Origin: Saprospiraceae bacterium
Lineage (GTDB): Bacteria; Bacteroidota; Bacteroidia; Chitinophagales; Saprospiraceae
DNA length: 64,000 bases
NCBI GenBank assembly: GCA_016713025.1
Contig: JADJPZ010000004.1
Location: 4,007,001-4,071,000 of the forward strand
Reading direction: 5' to 3'
Part shown: positions 17,910 to 28,191 of the stretch, one piece after another
How positions within the stretch are numbered: position 1 is the first letter of the stretch
Layout of the letters: every line of letters begins with the position of its first letter
Notes under the pieces: generated by a model
Database searches by the model: none
What the model was told of the DNA's origin: nothing
Seen by the model: the letters and a program-made list of their open reading frames with translations, nothing else
Made by a program: the position numbers and the translations under genes

Positions 17910-18959
17910 ATGGAACTCACATCAGAAATAATGTTTAAAGCAATAGTTGAAAAAGATACATCATTTGAAGGTATATTTTTTACAGCGGTCAAAACTACCG
18001 GCATCTTCTGCAGGCCATCCTGTACGGCGAGAAAACCCAAAATAGAAAATGTAGAGTTTTTAAAGACTTCTAAAGAATGTATACTCAAAGGTTATCGTCC
18101 CTGTAAAGTCTGTAAACCACTTGATGCTTTGAATAGTACTCCTGTTGAGTATCAAACCATCATCAAGGAGCTTTCTCAGGATCCATCATTGAAATTAAAG
18201 GATTACGATCTTCGCAAAAGAAATATTGAACCAAGTCAAATCAGAAGATGGTTTTTAAAGCACCATGGCATCACTTTTCATGCTTATCAGAGGATGTTCA
18301 GGATAAATTCTGCTTTCAAAAAAATCCAAAATGGCCAAAGTGTAACCCATTCAGCGTATGATGCGGGATTCGAATCTTTAAGTGGATTTAGCGATACATT
18401 CAAAAGTGTATTTGGGGTATCTCCCAAACAAGGCAAATTGCAAAACATCGTTGATCTGAAACGAATAGAAACCCCTTTGGGGACAATGATTGTTTGTGCA
18501 TCCAATCATGGAATTTGTCTTCTTGAATATAGTGACAGAAAAATGCTCGAAACAGAATTGAAAGCCATTGGAAAATTACTGAATGCAACCATTATTCAGG
18601 GCAGTAATCCATATTTTGACTTGCTCGAAACACAATTGACCGAATACTTTAATGGAAGAAGAAAAGAATTTTCAGTGCCCCTTCATTCTCCGGGAACCGT
18701 CTTTCAAAATAAAGTATGGACAGCTTTGCAAGATATTCCTTATGGTCAGACAAGGTCTTACAAAGAACAAGCCATCGTCCTTGGAAATCCGGAAAGCGTA
18801 AGAGCTGTCGCCAATGCAAATGGCATGAACAGAATTTCTATTTTGATTCCTTGCCATAGAGTGATCGGGTCAGACGGGCATTTGACCGGTTATGGTGGAG
18901 GCCTTTGGCGAAAAAAATATTTACTGGATTTAGAGCAGGCCTTACCTGTGCAGGTTTAA
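17910..18959 (+). CDS. ada: Ada: methylated-DNA--protein-cysteine methyltransferase and AraC-type regulator
   Basis: 349 residues with all Ada domains. The N-terminal zinc domain has Cys34, Cys38, Cys65 and Cys68 (GIFCRPSC ... RPCKVC), where the first Cys accepts methyl from phosphotriesters. An AraC-type helix-turn-helix (GITFHAYQRMFRINSAFKKIQ, SAYDAGFESLSGFSDTF) follows. The C-terminal O6-methylguanine methyltransferase domain carries PCHRVIG with acceptor Cys315. It repairs alkylated DNA and, once methylated, activates the adaptive response. A Bacteroidota promoter precedes it and a hairpin-rich region follows. Confidence 0.95.
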   Translation: MELTSEIMFKAIVEKDTSFEGIFFTAVKTTGIFCRPSCTARKPKIENVEFLKTSKECILKGYRPCKVCKPLDALNSTPVEYQTIIKELSQDPSLKLKDYDLRKRNIEPSQIRRWFLKHHGITFHAYQRMFRINSAFKKIQNGQSVTHSAYDAGFESLSGFSDTFKSVFGVSPKQGKLQNIVDLKRIETPLGTMIVCASNHGICLLEYSDRKMLETELKAIGKLLNATIIQGSNPYFDLLETQLTEYFNGRRKEFSVPLHSPGTVFQNKVWTALQDIPYGQTRSYKEQAIVLGNPESVRAVANANGMNRISILIPCHRVIGSDGHLTGYGGGLWRKKYLLDLEQALPVQV

Positions 18960-19332
18960 GAGTATATTTAAACTTTTATCATATTTGGCTTTAAGCGTCA
19001 AATTTAAACCTACTCTAAATTCTACTTTTTCAACTTAGACTTCATCTCCAATATTAGATCTACAGCAGTTTAAATCCGGGATCAGTAGGGGTATTGTATT
19101 GCTACATTTTCAATATATTAAATGCTTTAGATATTCATTCTAAGTTTTAGTTTTTTGCTATTCGAGCAAATGTTTTGATGTCTTTACATTGGTTTTACGA
19201 TTTATAGTAATAATTTCATTACCCAACTTTAAGGTAGGATATCAAAAAGCGTGGCCGTTCCGGTACGCGGAGCGATTTAGCGGAACTAGACTTTTCCTGC
19301 CCGCTTCGGAGCAGGCGGGTTGTTTACTTTTT
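18960..19332. other. Intergenic region between ada and the group II intron
   Basis: No gene. Just after ada an imperfect inverted repeat (AGAGTATATTTAAA ... TTTAAACCTACTCT) may terminate ada. Nearer the intron are GTTCCG/CGGAAC and CCCGC/GCGGG stems; the latter is followed by TTTACTTTTT, which pairs with AAAAAAAGTAAA just beyond the 3' end of the intron. Confidence 0.45.
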
Positions 19333-19856
19333 GTGTGCCACGAAGGTAGGTTGGTGAAAGCCTACCATGTTATATTGAAGATGATACAACAACATGAGTG
19401 ACCATGTTGCGAAGTATCGGCAAGGGATTTTAGGGTAACTTGTCAAACCGCTCTTTTCTGCAAAACGAGTAATTGAAATGTAGAAAGCGTAAAGAGAAAA
19501 GGCGTATTAAAACGTCAGGTATGATATACAGAGATGAATGCGAATGAATCGTTGATGAAACATCGAAAAAACAGAGATATGGATAAAATCGGGTTGTAAA
19601 AAGGACTCAGAGATAAGCATTGCGGACGCCTAATTACTGGCAATGTATCCATCGGTGTAAAGACGACATGACTGTATATTGGGCTTCAATATAAAACTTG
19701 GGAGAACCACATATGGCAGCGCAGAAGATGCGTTATGTGGTAGTCGGACTAAGCCATAGTAGTGCTTTAAAGGCCAATGAAAGTTGGTAATAGCGAAGGG
19801 CTTAGGATGTGGATATTATTTAACATTAAACAACTCCGTAGAGGAGGAAGATTGAA

Positions 19857-21093
19857 ATGGAAGTAAGAGTAAACCAAAGCATACCAATCGAACGTCAGTG
19901 GGTTACGCAGGCATATTTAAAGCTGCGTAAGGGCGGGAAAGCCGTTGGAGTAGATGAAGAAACTTGGAAGGCATTCGAAAAGAAGTTAAGTAGTAATCTC
20001 CATAGTATATGGAGCCGACTGGCTTCAGGAAGCTACCATCCAAGTGCAGTTAGAGAAGTAGAAATCCCAAAGAAAGACGGAACGAAGCGCAAGTTGGGTA
20101 TTCCTACAATACGAGACAGAATCAGTCAACAAGTAGTGAAGGAATATATGGAAAGTCGCATAGATGGAATTTTTCACCAAGATAGTTATGGTTATCGCCC
20201 ATTAAAGAGCGCACATCAAGCATTACAAACAGTAATTAAGAATTGCTATCAATATGATTGGGTGATAGACATGGATATCAGTAAATTCTTCGATGAGATA
20301 GACCATGAAATCATGCTAAAGGCAGTAGCACATGTTATGCCTGAGAAATGGGTATTGATGTATGTTAAAAGATGGTTAGAAATGCCAATCCAAGACAAAG
20401 ATGGAAGTATAAGGAATAAGGAAGGCAAAGGCACTCCACAAGGCGGAGTTATAAGCCCTTTATTAGCAAACTTATATCTGCACTTTACATTAGATAAATG
20501 GTTTGATAAAAAACCATCCTGATGTAAGATTTGTAAGATATGCGGATGATGTAGTAGTCCACTGTAAAAGTGAACGACAAGCACAACATATACTTACACA
20601 AATCAAGCAACGTCTCGGAGAAGTGAAACTAAGCATCAAAGAAAGCAAAACAAAGATAGCCTATTGCAAAGATTATCGACGGAAAGCAAACCATGAACAT
20701 GTAACATTTGATTTTCTGGGCTTTAGCTTTAAACCTTCCAAGATGATAATGAAAGACAAACAAATCTTGTTAGGATTCTTAGGAGACATCAGCAAAAGCA
20801 GTAAGAAAAAGATAATGGAAGAGTTTCGAATTAATAAAGCGATGAAACATACTGATTTAGAAATACAGGACATTGCAGCAAGAATAAATAGCAAATTGAT
20901 TGGATGGACAAATTATTATGGTCTCTTCACAAAACGTGGACTAAACACCTGCTTTTATAATTTTAATAAACGGATATTGAAGTGGATTAGAAAGAAGTAT
21001 AAAACAGGGTCAAAAGAAGCGTTGAACATGTATGAAATGATAAGAAAAGAAAAGCCAGAGCTTTTCTATCATTGGTCAAAAGGGTATTGTTGA
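19857..21093 (+). pseudogene. ltrA: Group II intron reverse transcriptase/maturase, frameshifted
   Basis: Two overlapping frames form one protein. The first (to 20522) has RT motifs including KLGIPTIRDRISQQVV, DSYGYRPLKSAHQAL, MDISKFFDEIDHE and TPQGGVISPLLANLYL. The second has the catalytic VRYADDVVVH (YADD) and the maturase domain (IGWTNYYGLF). The switch is at a six-A run, 20508-20513: with five As the product would be about 411 residues reading FDKNHPDVRF across the join. No HNH endonuclease domain is present. It could be a real mutation, a sequencing error, or slippage on A6. Confidence 0.88.
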
Positions 21094-21113
21094 AAAGGTT
21101 TTAACCGCATCAA

Positions 21114-21189
21114 GAGCCGTGTGAAGGGAGATCTTCAAGCACGGTTCCGTGAGAGGCTTGCGGGTGAAACTCCCGCTTGCCTACTCGAC
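21114..21189 (+). ncRNA. Group II intron domains V and VI
   Basis: Bases 21114-21147 form the 34-nt domain V (GAGCCGT ... ACGGTTC, with an AGATC-containing loop). Bases 21148-21189 form domain VI, a stem GGCTTGCGGG / CCCGCTTGCC that should carry the branch-point A, ending CTACTCGAC. Confidence 0.75.
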
Positions 21190-21357
21190 TTGTCAATGAA
21201 AAAAAGTAAAAGCCTGTCGCGGCTTGAGCGACAAAGCCAAGTAAATGAAGATTGTCCAATTATTAGATCAAAATCAAATTTAAATTTGGCTTTTTCAATG
21301 ACATGAATATAGAAATAACTGTGCAAAATGTAATACACACAAGTTAACAAAGTAGAA

Positions 21358-22050
21358 TTAATCAACCATACCTATTTTCCAAAACATCACTTTTCTCCTG
21401 TATTCAAACCCCGCTTTTTTATATAAAGCGATGGCACCGTTATTTGTCTCAAGCACATGCAGAAAGGGCGTTTTACCCGTTTTTGTGATTTCGTTGATAC
21501 ATTGTTTGGTGAGCATCAAGGCATAATTTTTTCTGAGAAAATTCGGATGGGTAACCACAGAGCTGATTTCAGTAAATTCATTCAACTGTATTCTGATGCC
21601 TGCGGCGGCCACCAACTGATCACCTTCAAATATGCCATAAAAAGTACCCATCTCCGGCGTTCTGTCCCTGAAATATCCCGGCAGTACAAGGTTTACCAGA
21701 TCAATAAGTTGATCATAATGTGATATAGACAGGGTGACAATTTCTTTCTCAGTATCCAGGTCTCCGAGGGTGTCATATGTATATACCATCTGATCGCATA
21801 TGACTTGTTTTTCAATATAGTATGCATCAGGAAGTTCGGGTTTGTGGCCGACAACATAAAAACTATCTGTTATCCTGCCATATGTTTCAAATCCCGAGTA
21901 AGTTTTGTCTAAGTCAAAGACAGCACCAAAAGTGCAATAATCACTCTTATAAAACCTCAGATTCTCCAAAGGCAAACAAAGATGTGCATGGGTCTCCGTC
22001 AGAGCATACCACACCGGATTGTCCAATTTAAAAAAATGATCAGACATCAT
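21358..22050 (-). CDS. GNAT-family N-acetyltransferase
   Basis: 230 residues. The C-terminal half is a GNAT fold: GIFEGDQLVAAAGIRI, the ISSVVTHPNFLRKNYALMLT acetyl-CoA loop region, and LHVLETNNGAIALYKKAGFEYR, the usual final motif. The N-terminal half (about 100 residues) is an extension similar to those in FR47-like or two-domain GNAT proteins. The substrate is unknown. Its first ATG overlaps the pepD stop codon (TAATG), so it is translationally coupled to pepD. Confidence 0.85.
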   Translation of the reverse strand: MMSDHFFKLDNPVWYALTETHAHLCLPLENLRFYKSDYCTFGAVFDLDKTYSGFETYGRITDSFYVVGHKPELPDAYYIEKQVICDQMVYTYDTLGDLDTEKEIVTLSISHYDQLIDLVNLVLPGYFRDRTPEMGTFYGIFEGDQLVAAAGIRIQLNEFTEISSVVTHPNFLRKNYALMLTKQCINEITKTGKTPFLHVLETNNGAIALYKKAGFEYRRKVMFWKIGMVD

Positions 22051-23516
22051 TATCCCTTTGAGGGAATATTTTTCAGGATTTCCAGAGTAAAGTTCCAGAA
22101 TTTATTGACTGAAGCTATATGAACTTTTTCATCCGGAGAGTGCGCTCCTTTTATAGTTGGACCGAATGATATCATATCCATCTCAGGATAGTTTCTGCCG
22201 AGAATCCCACACTCCAATCCTGCATGACAGGCTACCACATGTGCCTGACAGCCGTGTTGCCGTTCATAAATATCTGTCAATACCTTTAGTATAGGTGATG
22301 AGGGATTGGGTTTCCATCCGGGATATCCACCTGAAAACACTACATTAAAACCTGCCAGAGAAAAACAAGCCTTGAGAGCATGCGCGACATCATATTTGGA
22401 TGACTCCACAGAAGACCTTGTAAGACACAGAATTGTCGCTTTGCCATCCTTTATTTCCACTTTGGCAACATTATTGGAAGCCTCGACAAGATCTTCTATA
22501 TCGGGACTCATTCTGAATACGCCGTTATGTGCTGCGTATATCGCATGGGTTACAGCCGTTTGAGCCTCTACCTTCATGATAAGTTCAGGACATGCTGTTT
22601 CTGTGATGATGATTTCCAGATTGGGTTCGATAGATTTGTATTCCTCTCTGATGTCATGAATACGGTCATGGGTGACTTTCAAGAAAGCAGAAGTATTGGA
22701 TTTAGGAATAGCTATTGTTGATGTGCTTTCACGAGGTATGGCATTTCTAAGGCTGCCGCCGGTAATTTCACTGATCCGAAGCCCTGTTGTTTCTTCCTGC
22801 CCGTATAAAAGACGGTTTTGGATTTTATTGGCATTGCCCCTTCCCAGATGGATCTCGATACCTGAATGACCACCCAATAAGCCTTTGACAGTTACAGTAT
22901 ATCCCATGTAGAATGTGGGATCACATTTTTCAGTAGAGTATGACATTGAGGCAGTCACATCCATACCACCTGCACAACCTATATCTATTTCGTCATCTTC
23001 TTCTGTGTCAAGATTGAGCAGGATTTCTCCGGTAAGGACTCCACCTTCAAGGCCCATAGCACCGGTCATTCCCGTTTCTTCATCTATGGTAAATAAAGCT
23101 TCGATAGCCGGATGCGGGATATTGTCTGATGCCAGGATGCTCATTATGGTGGCCACGCCTATACCGTTATCTGCACCAAGAGTGGTTCCCCGGGCTTTGA
23201 CCCAATCACCATCTATGTACATATCTATACCCTGATGTTCGAAATCAAAAACTGTATCACTGTTTTTCTGATGGACCATATCCAGATGTGACTGGAGAAC
23301 ACAAGTTTTCCTGTCTTCCATTCCGGATGTGGCAGGTTTGTTGATGATAACATTGCCAGTAGCATCTTTTTGGGTTTTTAAACCAAGGCTTTTGCCAAAA
23401 TCCATTATAAATTGAATCACTCTTTCTTCTTTTTTGGAAGCTCTTGGGACAGCATTCAGATCAGCAAAGTGATTCCATATGGGCTGCGGGTCGAGTGTTC
23501 TGATTGCACTTTTCAT
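22050..23516 (-). CDS. pepD: Aminoacyl-histidine dipeptidase (M20 family)
   Basis: 488 residues. Catalytic-site motifs of M20C PepD are in order: VLQSHLDMVHQK (metal His), TTLGADNGIGVATIM (bridging Asp), FTIDEETGMTGAMGL (Glu pair), GLLGGHSGIEIHLGRGNA (dimerisation domain) and CHAGLECGILG...PEMDMISFGPTIKGAHSPDE near the C-terminus. It cleaves carnosine-type and other dipeptides in the cytoplasm with two zinc ions. Length matches the family. It lies between a thioesterase gene (22 bp upstream) and a GNAT gene (overlapping) in one operon. Confidence 0.95.
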   Translation of the reverse strand: MKSAIRTLDPQPIWNHFADLNAVPRASKKEERVIQFIMDFGKSLGLKTQKDATGNVIINKPATSGMEDRKTCVLQSHLDMVHQKNSDTVFDFEHQGIDMYIDGDWVKARGTTLGADNGIGVATIMSILASDNIPHPAIEALFTIDEETGMTGAMGLEGGVLTGEILLNLDTEEDDEIDIGCAGGMDVTASMSYSTEKCDPTFYMGYTVTVKGLLGGHSGIEIHLGRGNANKIQNRLLYGQEETTGLRISEITGGSLRNAIPRESTSTIAIPKSNTSAFLKVTHDRIHDIREEYKSIEPNLEIIITETACPELIMKVEAQTAVTHAIYAAHNGVFRMSPDIEDLVEASNNVAKVEIKDGKATILCLTRSSVESSKYDVAHALKACFSLAGFNVVFSGGYPGWKPNPSSPILKVLTDIYERQHGCQAHVVACHAGLECGILGRNYPEMDMISFGPTIKGAHSPDEKVHIASVNKFWNFTLEILKNIPSKG

Positions 23517-23538
23517 ACTTATTTGTTTTAGGTTAAAT

Positions 23539-23991
23539 TCATTTTTTTATGCTTTGACTTTTTTCTATCCATTGAAAGTCATCGGATTTGGATACGCTAT
23601 CCATTTTACTAATAAACTCGGTCGGAAGTGCTGTCAATTTCCTTAAATCAATATTGATAAAACCACCATCTGAGAAGATTGTTGCCATCAATGTACCGTC
23701 ACTTTTTATCAAATCGTGACTGAATCCCCATCTACTGAAATCTGGTGTGGCTTTATACAGGCATACGTGACATTCAATATGATCACCAAACAATATCTCT
23801 CTTTTAAATATGGCTTCCTCCCTGAACAAAATCGGACCCAGTTTATGATGTTTTAATGATGTTCTATTGAGAACCATGCTATCAAAAAGGGCGATCCTTG
23901 CATAAGCTGCAAAATCAAAATATGCAGAATGCCTGACATGACTGTTGGGATCGAGATGCAACCATTGTACTTGGATCGGGACACAAAACAT
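23539..23991 (-). CDS. Hotdog-fold acyl-CoA thioesterase (4HBT type)
   Basis: 150 residues. QVQWLHLDPNSHVRHSAYFDFAAYAR is the N-terminal motif of YbgC/FadM-like 4-hydroxybenzoyl-CoA thioesterases, with the catalytic Asp in LDPNSHV. The strands of a hotdog fold follow (IFKREILFGDHIECHV, WGFSHDLIKSDGTLMATIFSDGGFI). It hydrolyses acyl-CoA; the chain specificity cannot be read from sequence. It is the first gene of the pepD operon. Confidence 0.85.
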   Translation of the reverse strand: MFCVPIQVQWLHLDPNSHVRHSAYFDFAAYARIALFDSMVLNRTSLKHHKLGPILFREEAIFKREILFGDHIECHVCLYKATPDFSRWGFSHDLIKSDGTLMATIFSDGGFINIDLRKLTALPTEFISKMDSVSKSDDFQWIEKSQSIKK

Positions 23992-24107
23992 TGCAGGTTT
24001 TCTTTTTTAAACCATAAAGTTATGAAACTTAAAATAAATTCAAACATTTACTTAGTTTTGATTTTTAAATATACCTAAGCTTTAGATTAAATATAAAAAG
24101 TATCAAA

Positions 24108-25640
24108 ATGAAATTAAGTGTCCTTTTAATCGCTATGACTCAAATCTTCTTTTTGTTATCTCTCGGTGCCCAGAGCGCAGAAAAGCTGGGTGCGTTTTAT
24201 GATAAAAACGAATACGCTTTGATGAGCGAATATTTTGAATTTTTAAAACTTCCCAATACGTTCAATGACAGGCAAATGCTGGATGTAAATGCCAATTTTA
24301 TCCTTGGAATGCTCAAAAAAGCAGGCATTCAGGGCAGATTGATGTATGATAAAAACAAAAAAAGTGTACCTGCCGTTTATGGAGAGTATATTCATTCACC
24401 ACAAGCTACAACGATCATTTTTTATGCCCATTATGACGGACAACCAGTAAATCCCGCCAATTGGCATCAGGGGTTGGATCCTTTCAAGCCTCAGTTGGTC
24501 AGTGACAGGTTGGATAGAGGAGGAAAATTTATGACATTTCCAAAAAAAGGAGAAAAGTTTGATCCCAAATGGCGCATCTATGGCAGGGCAAGTGCTGATG
24601 ACAAAGCAGGAGTTTACAGCATTATAAAGGCTTTTCAGGCCATCAAAGACATGGGACTAAAACCCAATATCAACATCAAATTCTTCTTTGAAGGTGAAGA
24701 AGAAAATGGTTCAGTCAACCTTGAAGATATCCTTGAACATAATAAGGAAGCCTTGAAATCTGATCTTTGGGTTATTTGTGATGGGCCCATGCCTGCCACT
24801 GGTCAAAAGCAGATAACATACGGTGTACGAGGTGATGTCAATATGCATCTGACTGTATATGGCCCTAAAAGACCTTTGCATAGCGGCAATTACGGAAACT
24901 GGGCACCCAATCCGGCTCAAAAGCTGGTCAGACTGCTTTCTTCAATGAAGGATGAAAATGGTCTTGTGCTGATAGATGGATATTATGATGATGTGATACC
25001 ACTTTCTGCTGCAGAAAAAAAAGCATTGAGCGATATAGAAGATCCTGCCCCTGTTTTGAAGCAGGAACTTGGTTTTGCTGAGGCAGAGATGCTCGGAGTT
25101 TCATTTTTAGAGAGCATCACTTCCATACCGACGTTAAACATCAATGGAATCTCAGCTGCCAATACAGGAAGGCTGGCCAGCAATGTTATACCCACAACGG
25201 CTTCAGCTGCCCTTGACTTGAGGCTTGTTAAAGGCAATACGGTAGAAAATCAAGTAAGAAGAGTCAAGGACCATATCAGGAAAATGGGTTTTTATATCGT
25301 AGATAAAGAGCCGACTGATGAAGAAAGAGCTAAATATAAGGATATCATATTCGTCACTCAGGGTCATGGATATCCGGCACAACGAACTCCGATAGACCAT
25401 CCATTGGCTATGAAAGTGGCCTCAGCGGTACAAAGTTCTGCTGATAAAAAGATCATCCTGATGCCATCTTCCGGAGGTAGCTTGCCTTTGTACCTTTTTG
25501 ACAAAGTGACCAAAACCTATCCGGTCACAATACCTGTTGTCAATTATGATAACAATCAGCATGCAGAAAATGAAAACCTGGAGTTGGGAAGATTGAAAGA
25601 AGGGATAAAAACAATAGGTGCGGTGATGATGGGTTTGTAA
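24108..25640 (+). CDS. Exported M20-family metallopeptidase
   Basis: 510 residues with a signal peptide (about residues 1-21, ending SLGAQSA). M20 motifs: IIFYAHYDGQPV (metal His, Asp), YGRASADDKAGVYSII (bridging Asp), FFEGEEENGSVN (catalytic and metal Glu), RPLHSGNYGNWAPNPA (dimerisation domain His) and a C-terminal NNQHAENENLELG supplying the last metal His. It resembles carnosinase/succinyl-diaminopimelate-type dipeptidases and probably acts in the periplasm on peptides. It is transcribed divergently from the thioesterase/pepD operon, which encodes a second M20 enzyme. Confidence 0.9.
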   Translation: MKLSVLLIAMTQIFFLLSLGAQSAEKLGAFYDKNEYALMSEYFEFLKLPNTFNDRQMLDVNANFILGMLKKAGIQGRLMYDKNKKSVPAVYGEYIHSPQATTIIFYAHYDGQPVNPANWHQGLDPFKPQLVSDRLDRGGKFMTFPKKGEKFDPKWRIYGRASADDKAGVYSIIKAFQAIKDMGLKPNINIKFFFEGEEENGSVNLEDILEHNKEALKSDLWVICDGPMPATGQKQITYGVRGDVNMHLTVYGPKRPLHSGNYGNWAPNPAQKLVRLLSSMKDENGLVLIDGYYDDVIPLSAAEKKALSDIEDPAPVLKQELGFAEAEMLGVSFLESITSIPTLNINGISAANTGRLASNVIPTTASAALDLRLVKGNTVENQVRRVKDHIRKMGFYIVDKEPTDEERAKYKDIIFVTQGHGYPAQRTPIDHPLAMKVASAVQSSADKKIILMPSSGGSLPLYLFDKVTKTYPVTIPVVNYDNNQHAENENLELGRLKEGIKTIGAVMMGL

Positions 25641-25666
25641 TTTTTTTAAGAGTATGTTTGAATTTT

Positions 25667-27161
25667 TTATTTGATTTCAGATCTTTGTTTATCCAGTTTA
25701 ATTTTAAAGTGTCTGGCTGTTTCGAGCAATTTATCCAGCGCTGTTCTGTCAAAATACTGACCATTATTGAAGACAGCAAAAATGTCCTGTGTGGACTTAA
25801 TATCTAACAAAGGATTGCTGTTTAGGATGACCAGATCAGCTTCTTTTCCGACATCAATAGTTGCCATAGAATTTTCCTTTCCCATAAATCGTGCACCATT
25901 GATAGTCGCACTCTGTAATATCTGAAGAGGGTCAAACCGGCTTTTGAAATAAAATAAGCTCTTCATGCAATGCTAATGCCGGATAGACATAAGTATTTAA
26001 GGCAGCTGCATCGCTACCTGCCAAAATAGTAATTCCTGCCTTCTGGATATTGGGAAGTTGTTGGGCTATAAGTTCATATCTTTCTTTTGTCTGTTGTTTT
26101 TGTGCAGGTGTATTATTGGCAATTCTGTCTATACGCCATTGATATTTATCTATAAAACGCTGGCTTAAATATTGCAAAAAGACATCATTTTTATGATCAT
26201 TTTCATCCAGATAGGCCAGTTGTTTTCCACCGATAAGGGTTGGGGTAACTGCAATTTTTGTTTTTGCCAGATCTGTATATGCTTTATTTGCAGTAGTCTG
26301 ATCAAAGTTATTAAGATATATTTCATCAGCCCTAAATTTGGAAATTTTACTATCCTTTATTTGAGCAACAATACTTTTTTCATCCATACCCAATCGCAAA
26401 AGATAGCTTCCGTGTTCTATGCTTGAAAAACCGGCATTAATAAGCTCACTGATGGTAAGGTCATGAGGAACATGTCCCGAAACTTTATAACCCCTCTTTT
26501 TTGACTCAGACACACTTTTTAGAAATAATGGACCGGGTAGGGTGTTTTCAGTGATTTTAATCAGATCTACTTTAAAATTGTCCAATGTGTCCAGCATCGC
26601 TTGCAGATCTTTATCATTGGCAATTTCAAGATCTCGCTTCCAGATAGAATTGATACCTTCGAGTTTCCGGCCAGCAGTAAATATTTGCGGACCCAATAAT
26701 TTTTGGGTATTTATTTCATCTCTCCATTGTAAAACCTGTTCGCCCAGGTCACTGGCCATATCTCTGACAGTGGTGATACCATAAGCAATGTAAACTGGAA
26801 ATAAAGCCTTGTTATCTTCAATAAGATCTTCGCCTTCTATATGTATATGCATATCCCATAATCCCGGAATAACATATTTATCATTGCCATCTATTTGAAA
26901 TTCTGATCTGACAAGATGCTTTAAATCATCATAATGACCAATTAGTTTTATTTTTGATCGTTCTATGTATATAGCTCTATTTTGGTGAATAATTCCATTT
27001 GTCACATCTACAATCCGGATGTTATAAATCAGTAAGCTTTTGTAATTATTCGGAAGTTTATCCGGTTGATGGGTGGAGCAGGATATAAATATTGTCAACA
27101 GAATGGCCAGGATGAAGAAAATACCTGAATTTATTTTATTCGATTTACGGTAATTAATCAT
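25667..27161 (-). pseudogene. Amidohydrolase-family lipoprotein, frameshifted
   Basis: The main frame starts at the ATG at 27161, with a lipoprotein signal ending FISC, and contains VIPGLWDMHIHIEGE (the HxH metal motif), SGHVPHDLTISELI, SIEHGSYLL and ILAGSDAAAL. This is the order of imidazolonepropionase/prolidase-like amidohydrolases. It stops after ALHEELILFQKPV near 25932. The C-terminal part (FDPLQILQSATINGARFMG, KEADLVILNSNPL) continues in another frame to 25667. Adding two bases near 25947-25954 (next to AAAA and GG) restores HEELILFQKAGFDP and a 498-residue protein. It is either inactive or misread. Confidence 0.8.
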
Positions 27162-27563
27162 TTTGATTATATTTAAACTTTCATCATTTGGCCGCAAGAG
27201 ACGTATTTTATTTTTATCTTCGGTATATTTTTCGCCATTTAAAGTCAAGAAAAAAGCTTTATCTTCTACCTATGTTCAGTTTTCCCTGAGAGTCATAGTT
27301 CGTTTGCTTTCCCTCAAACATGAAAATTTAAACATGCTCTTAATCAGAATAGTTGCAAAAAGTATCGATTCTTTGGTTTTGCACTTGTTGCCAAATGATA
27401 AAAGTATATACATACTATAGTGTTATTCTAAGGTTAAATTGACGTATGACTTATTATATCTTTTCCATTTGCCCCTCTTGATGAACCCCTTCGTCAGATA
27501 CAGCTTAAGTTGGGAACCATCGCCTTGATCATAAGAAAAATCTACTTATAATGGATCCATCCA

Positions 27564-27668
27564 TCATTCAACACTAAACATAACACTAAATCTATGATGC
27601 GGACACTTTTTGCACCTTTTTCCTTTTTTGTACTTTTTACAGCATTTTTTGAGATGAAATTCTACCAT
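27564..27668 (-). CDS. Possible small Cys/Lys-rich peptide
   Basis: A 34-codon frame with the sequence KKCCKKYKKGKRCKKCP. The CC...C..C pattern with many Lys recalls the C-termini of some small Bacteroidota proteins and could bind metal. It lies in the 530-bp gap between the amidohydrolase and the ABC transporter fragment, where I see nothing else. No ribosome binding site was evident. It may be part of a decayed gene, or chance. Confidence 0.25.
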   Translation of the reverse strand: MVEFHLKKCCKKYKKGKRCKKCPHHRFSVMFSVE

Positions 27669-27693
27669 CTGGTGGTTATGATCAAGTACCGTC

Positions 27694-28152
27694 ATGGAAA
27701 ATATCACATTGAGAGATAAGAACATCTCCTCAGAAAAAGTTATTGACGCAGCCAAAACCATAGGAGCGCACGCTTTTATCGATAGACTTCCCGGCGCGTA
27801 CGATTATAAAGTATCAGAAAGAGGCAGCAACCTGTCCGTTGGCCAACGCCAATTGATTTCTTTTGTGAGGGCACTGGTTTTTGATCCTGACATTCTGATC
27901 CTTGACGAAGCTACATCTTCCATAGATACTGAAAGTGAAGCTGTCATCCAGTATGCCATCGAAAAATTGATAGAAAAACGCACGTCTGTCATCATAGCAC
28001 ACAGACTGTCCACTATCAAACATGCTCATAATATCCTTGTCCTATCTGATGGTCGTATTTTGGAGAGCGGTACCCATGACCAACTGCTGGAGAATGCAGA
28101 CGGGCATTATCGGGAGCTGTACGACATGCAGTTTTCAGAGTTGACCTCCTGA
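27694..28152 (+). pseudogene. ABC exporter ATPase domain, 5'-truncated
   Basis: 152 residues corresponding to the end of an ABC-B/MsbA-type exporter: MENITLRD, the signature LSVGQRQ, Walker B ILILDEATSSID, H-loop IIAHRLST and the C-terminal GTHDQLLENADGHYRELYDMQF. The transmembrane domain, Walker A and Q-loop are missing, and an in-frame stop lies four codons upstream. It cannot bind ATP normally by itself. The 5' part is not found in the preceding 500 bp, so it was deleted or rearranged away. The junction lies just upstream of 27694. Confidence 0.85.
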
Positions 28153-28191
28153 TTATAGAACGATATATTCGAGTTTATACAATTTGTTAGA

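Larger units (their letters stand above)
19333..21189 (+). mobile_element. Group II intron
   Basis: A self-splicing retroelement of about 1.86 kb. The 5' end is placed at GTGTGCCACGAAGG (GUGYG rule) and the 3' end at CCTACTCGAC (AY rule). About 520 nt of structured RNA precede the reverse transcriptase gene, and domains V and VI follow it. It sits just after a GC-rich hairpin and T-run, splitting a TTTACTTTTT / AAAAAAAGTAAA palindrome. Insertion beside hairpins is known for class C introns, but I have not folded the RNA to assign the class. The boundaries are inferred and could be off by a few bases. Confidence 0.8.

Noticed and set aside
20503..20522. Programmed -1 frameshifting in the intron reverse transcriptase
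   Set aside because: The needed change is +1 (or -2), and the A6 run is not in the phase of a -1 slippery heptamer; loss of one A explains it more simply.
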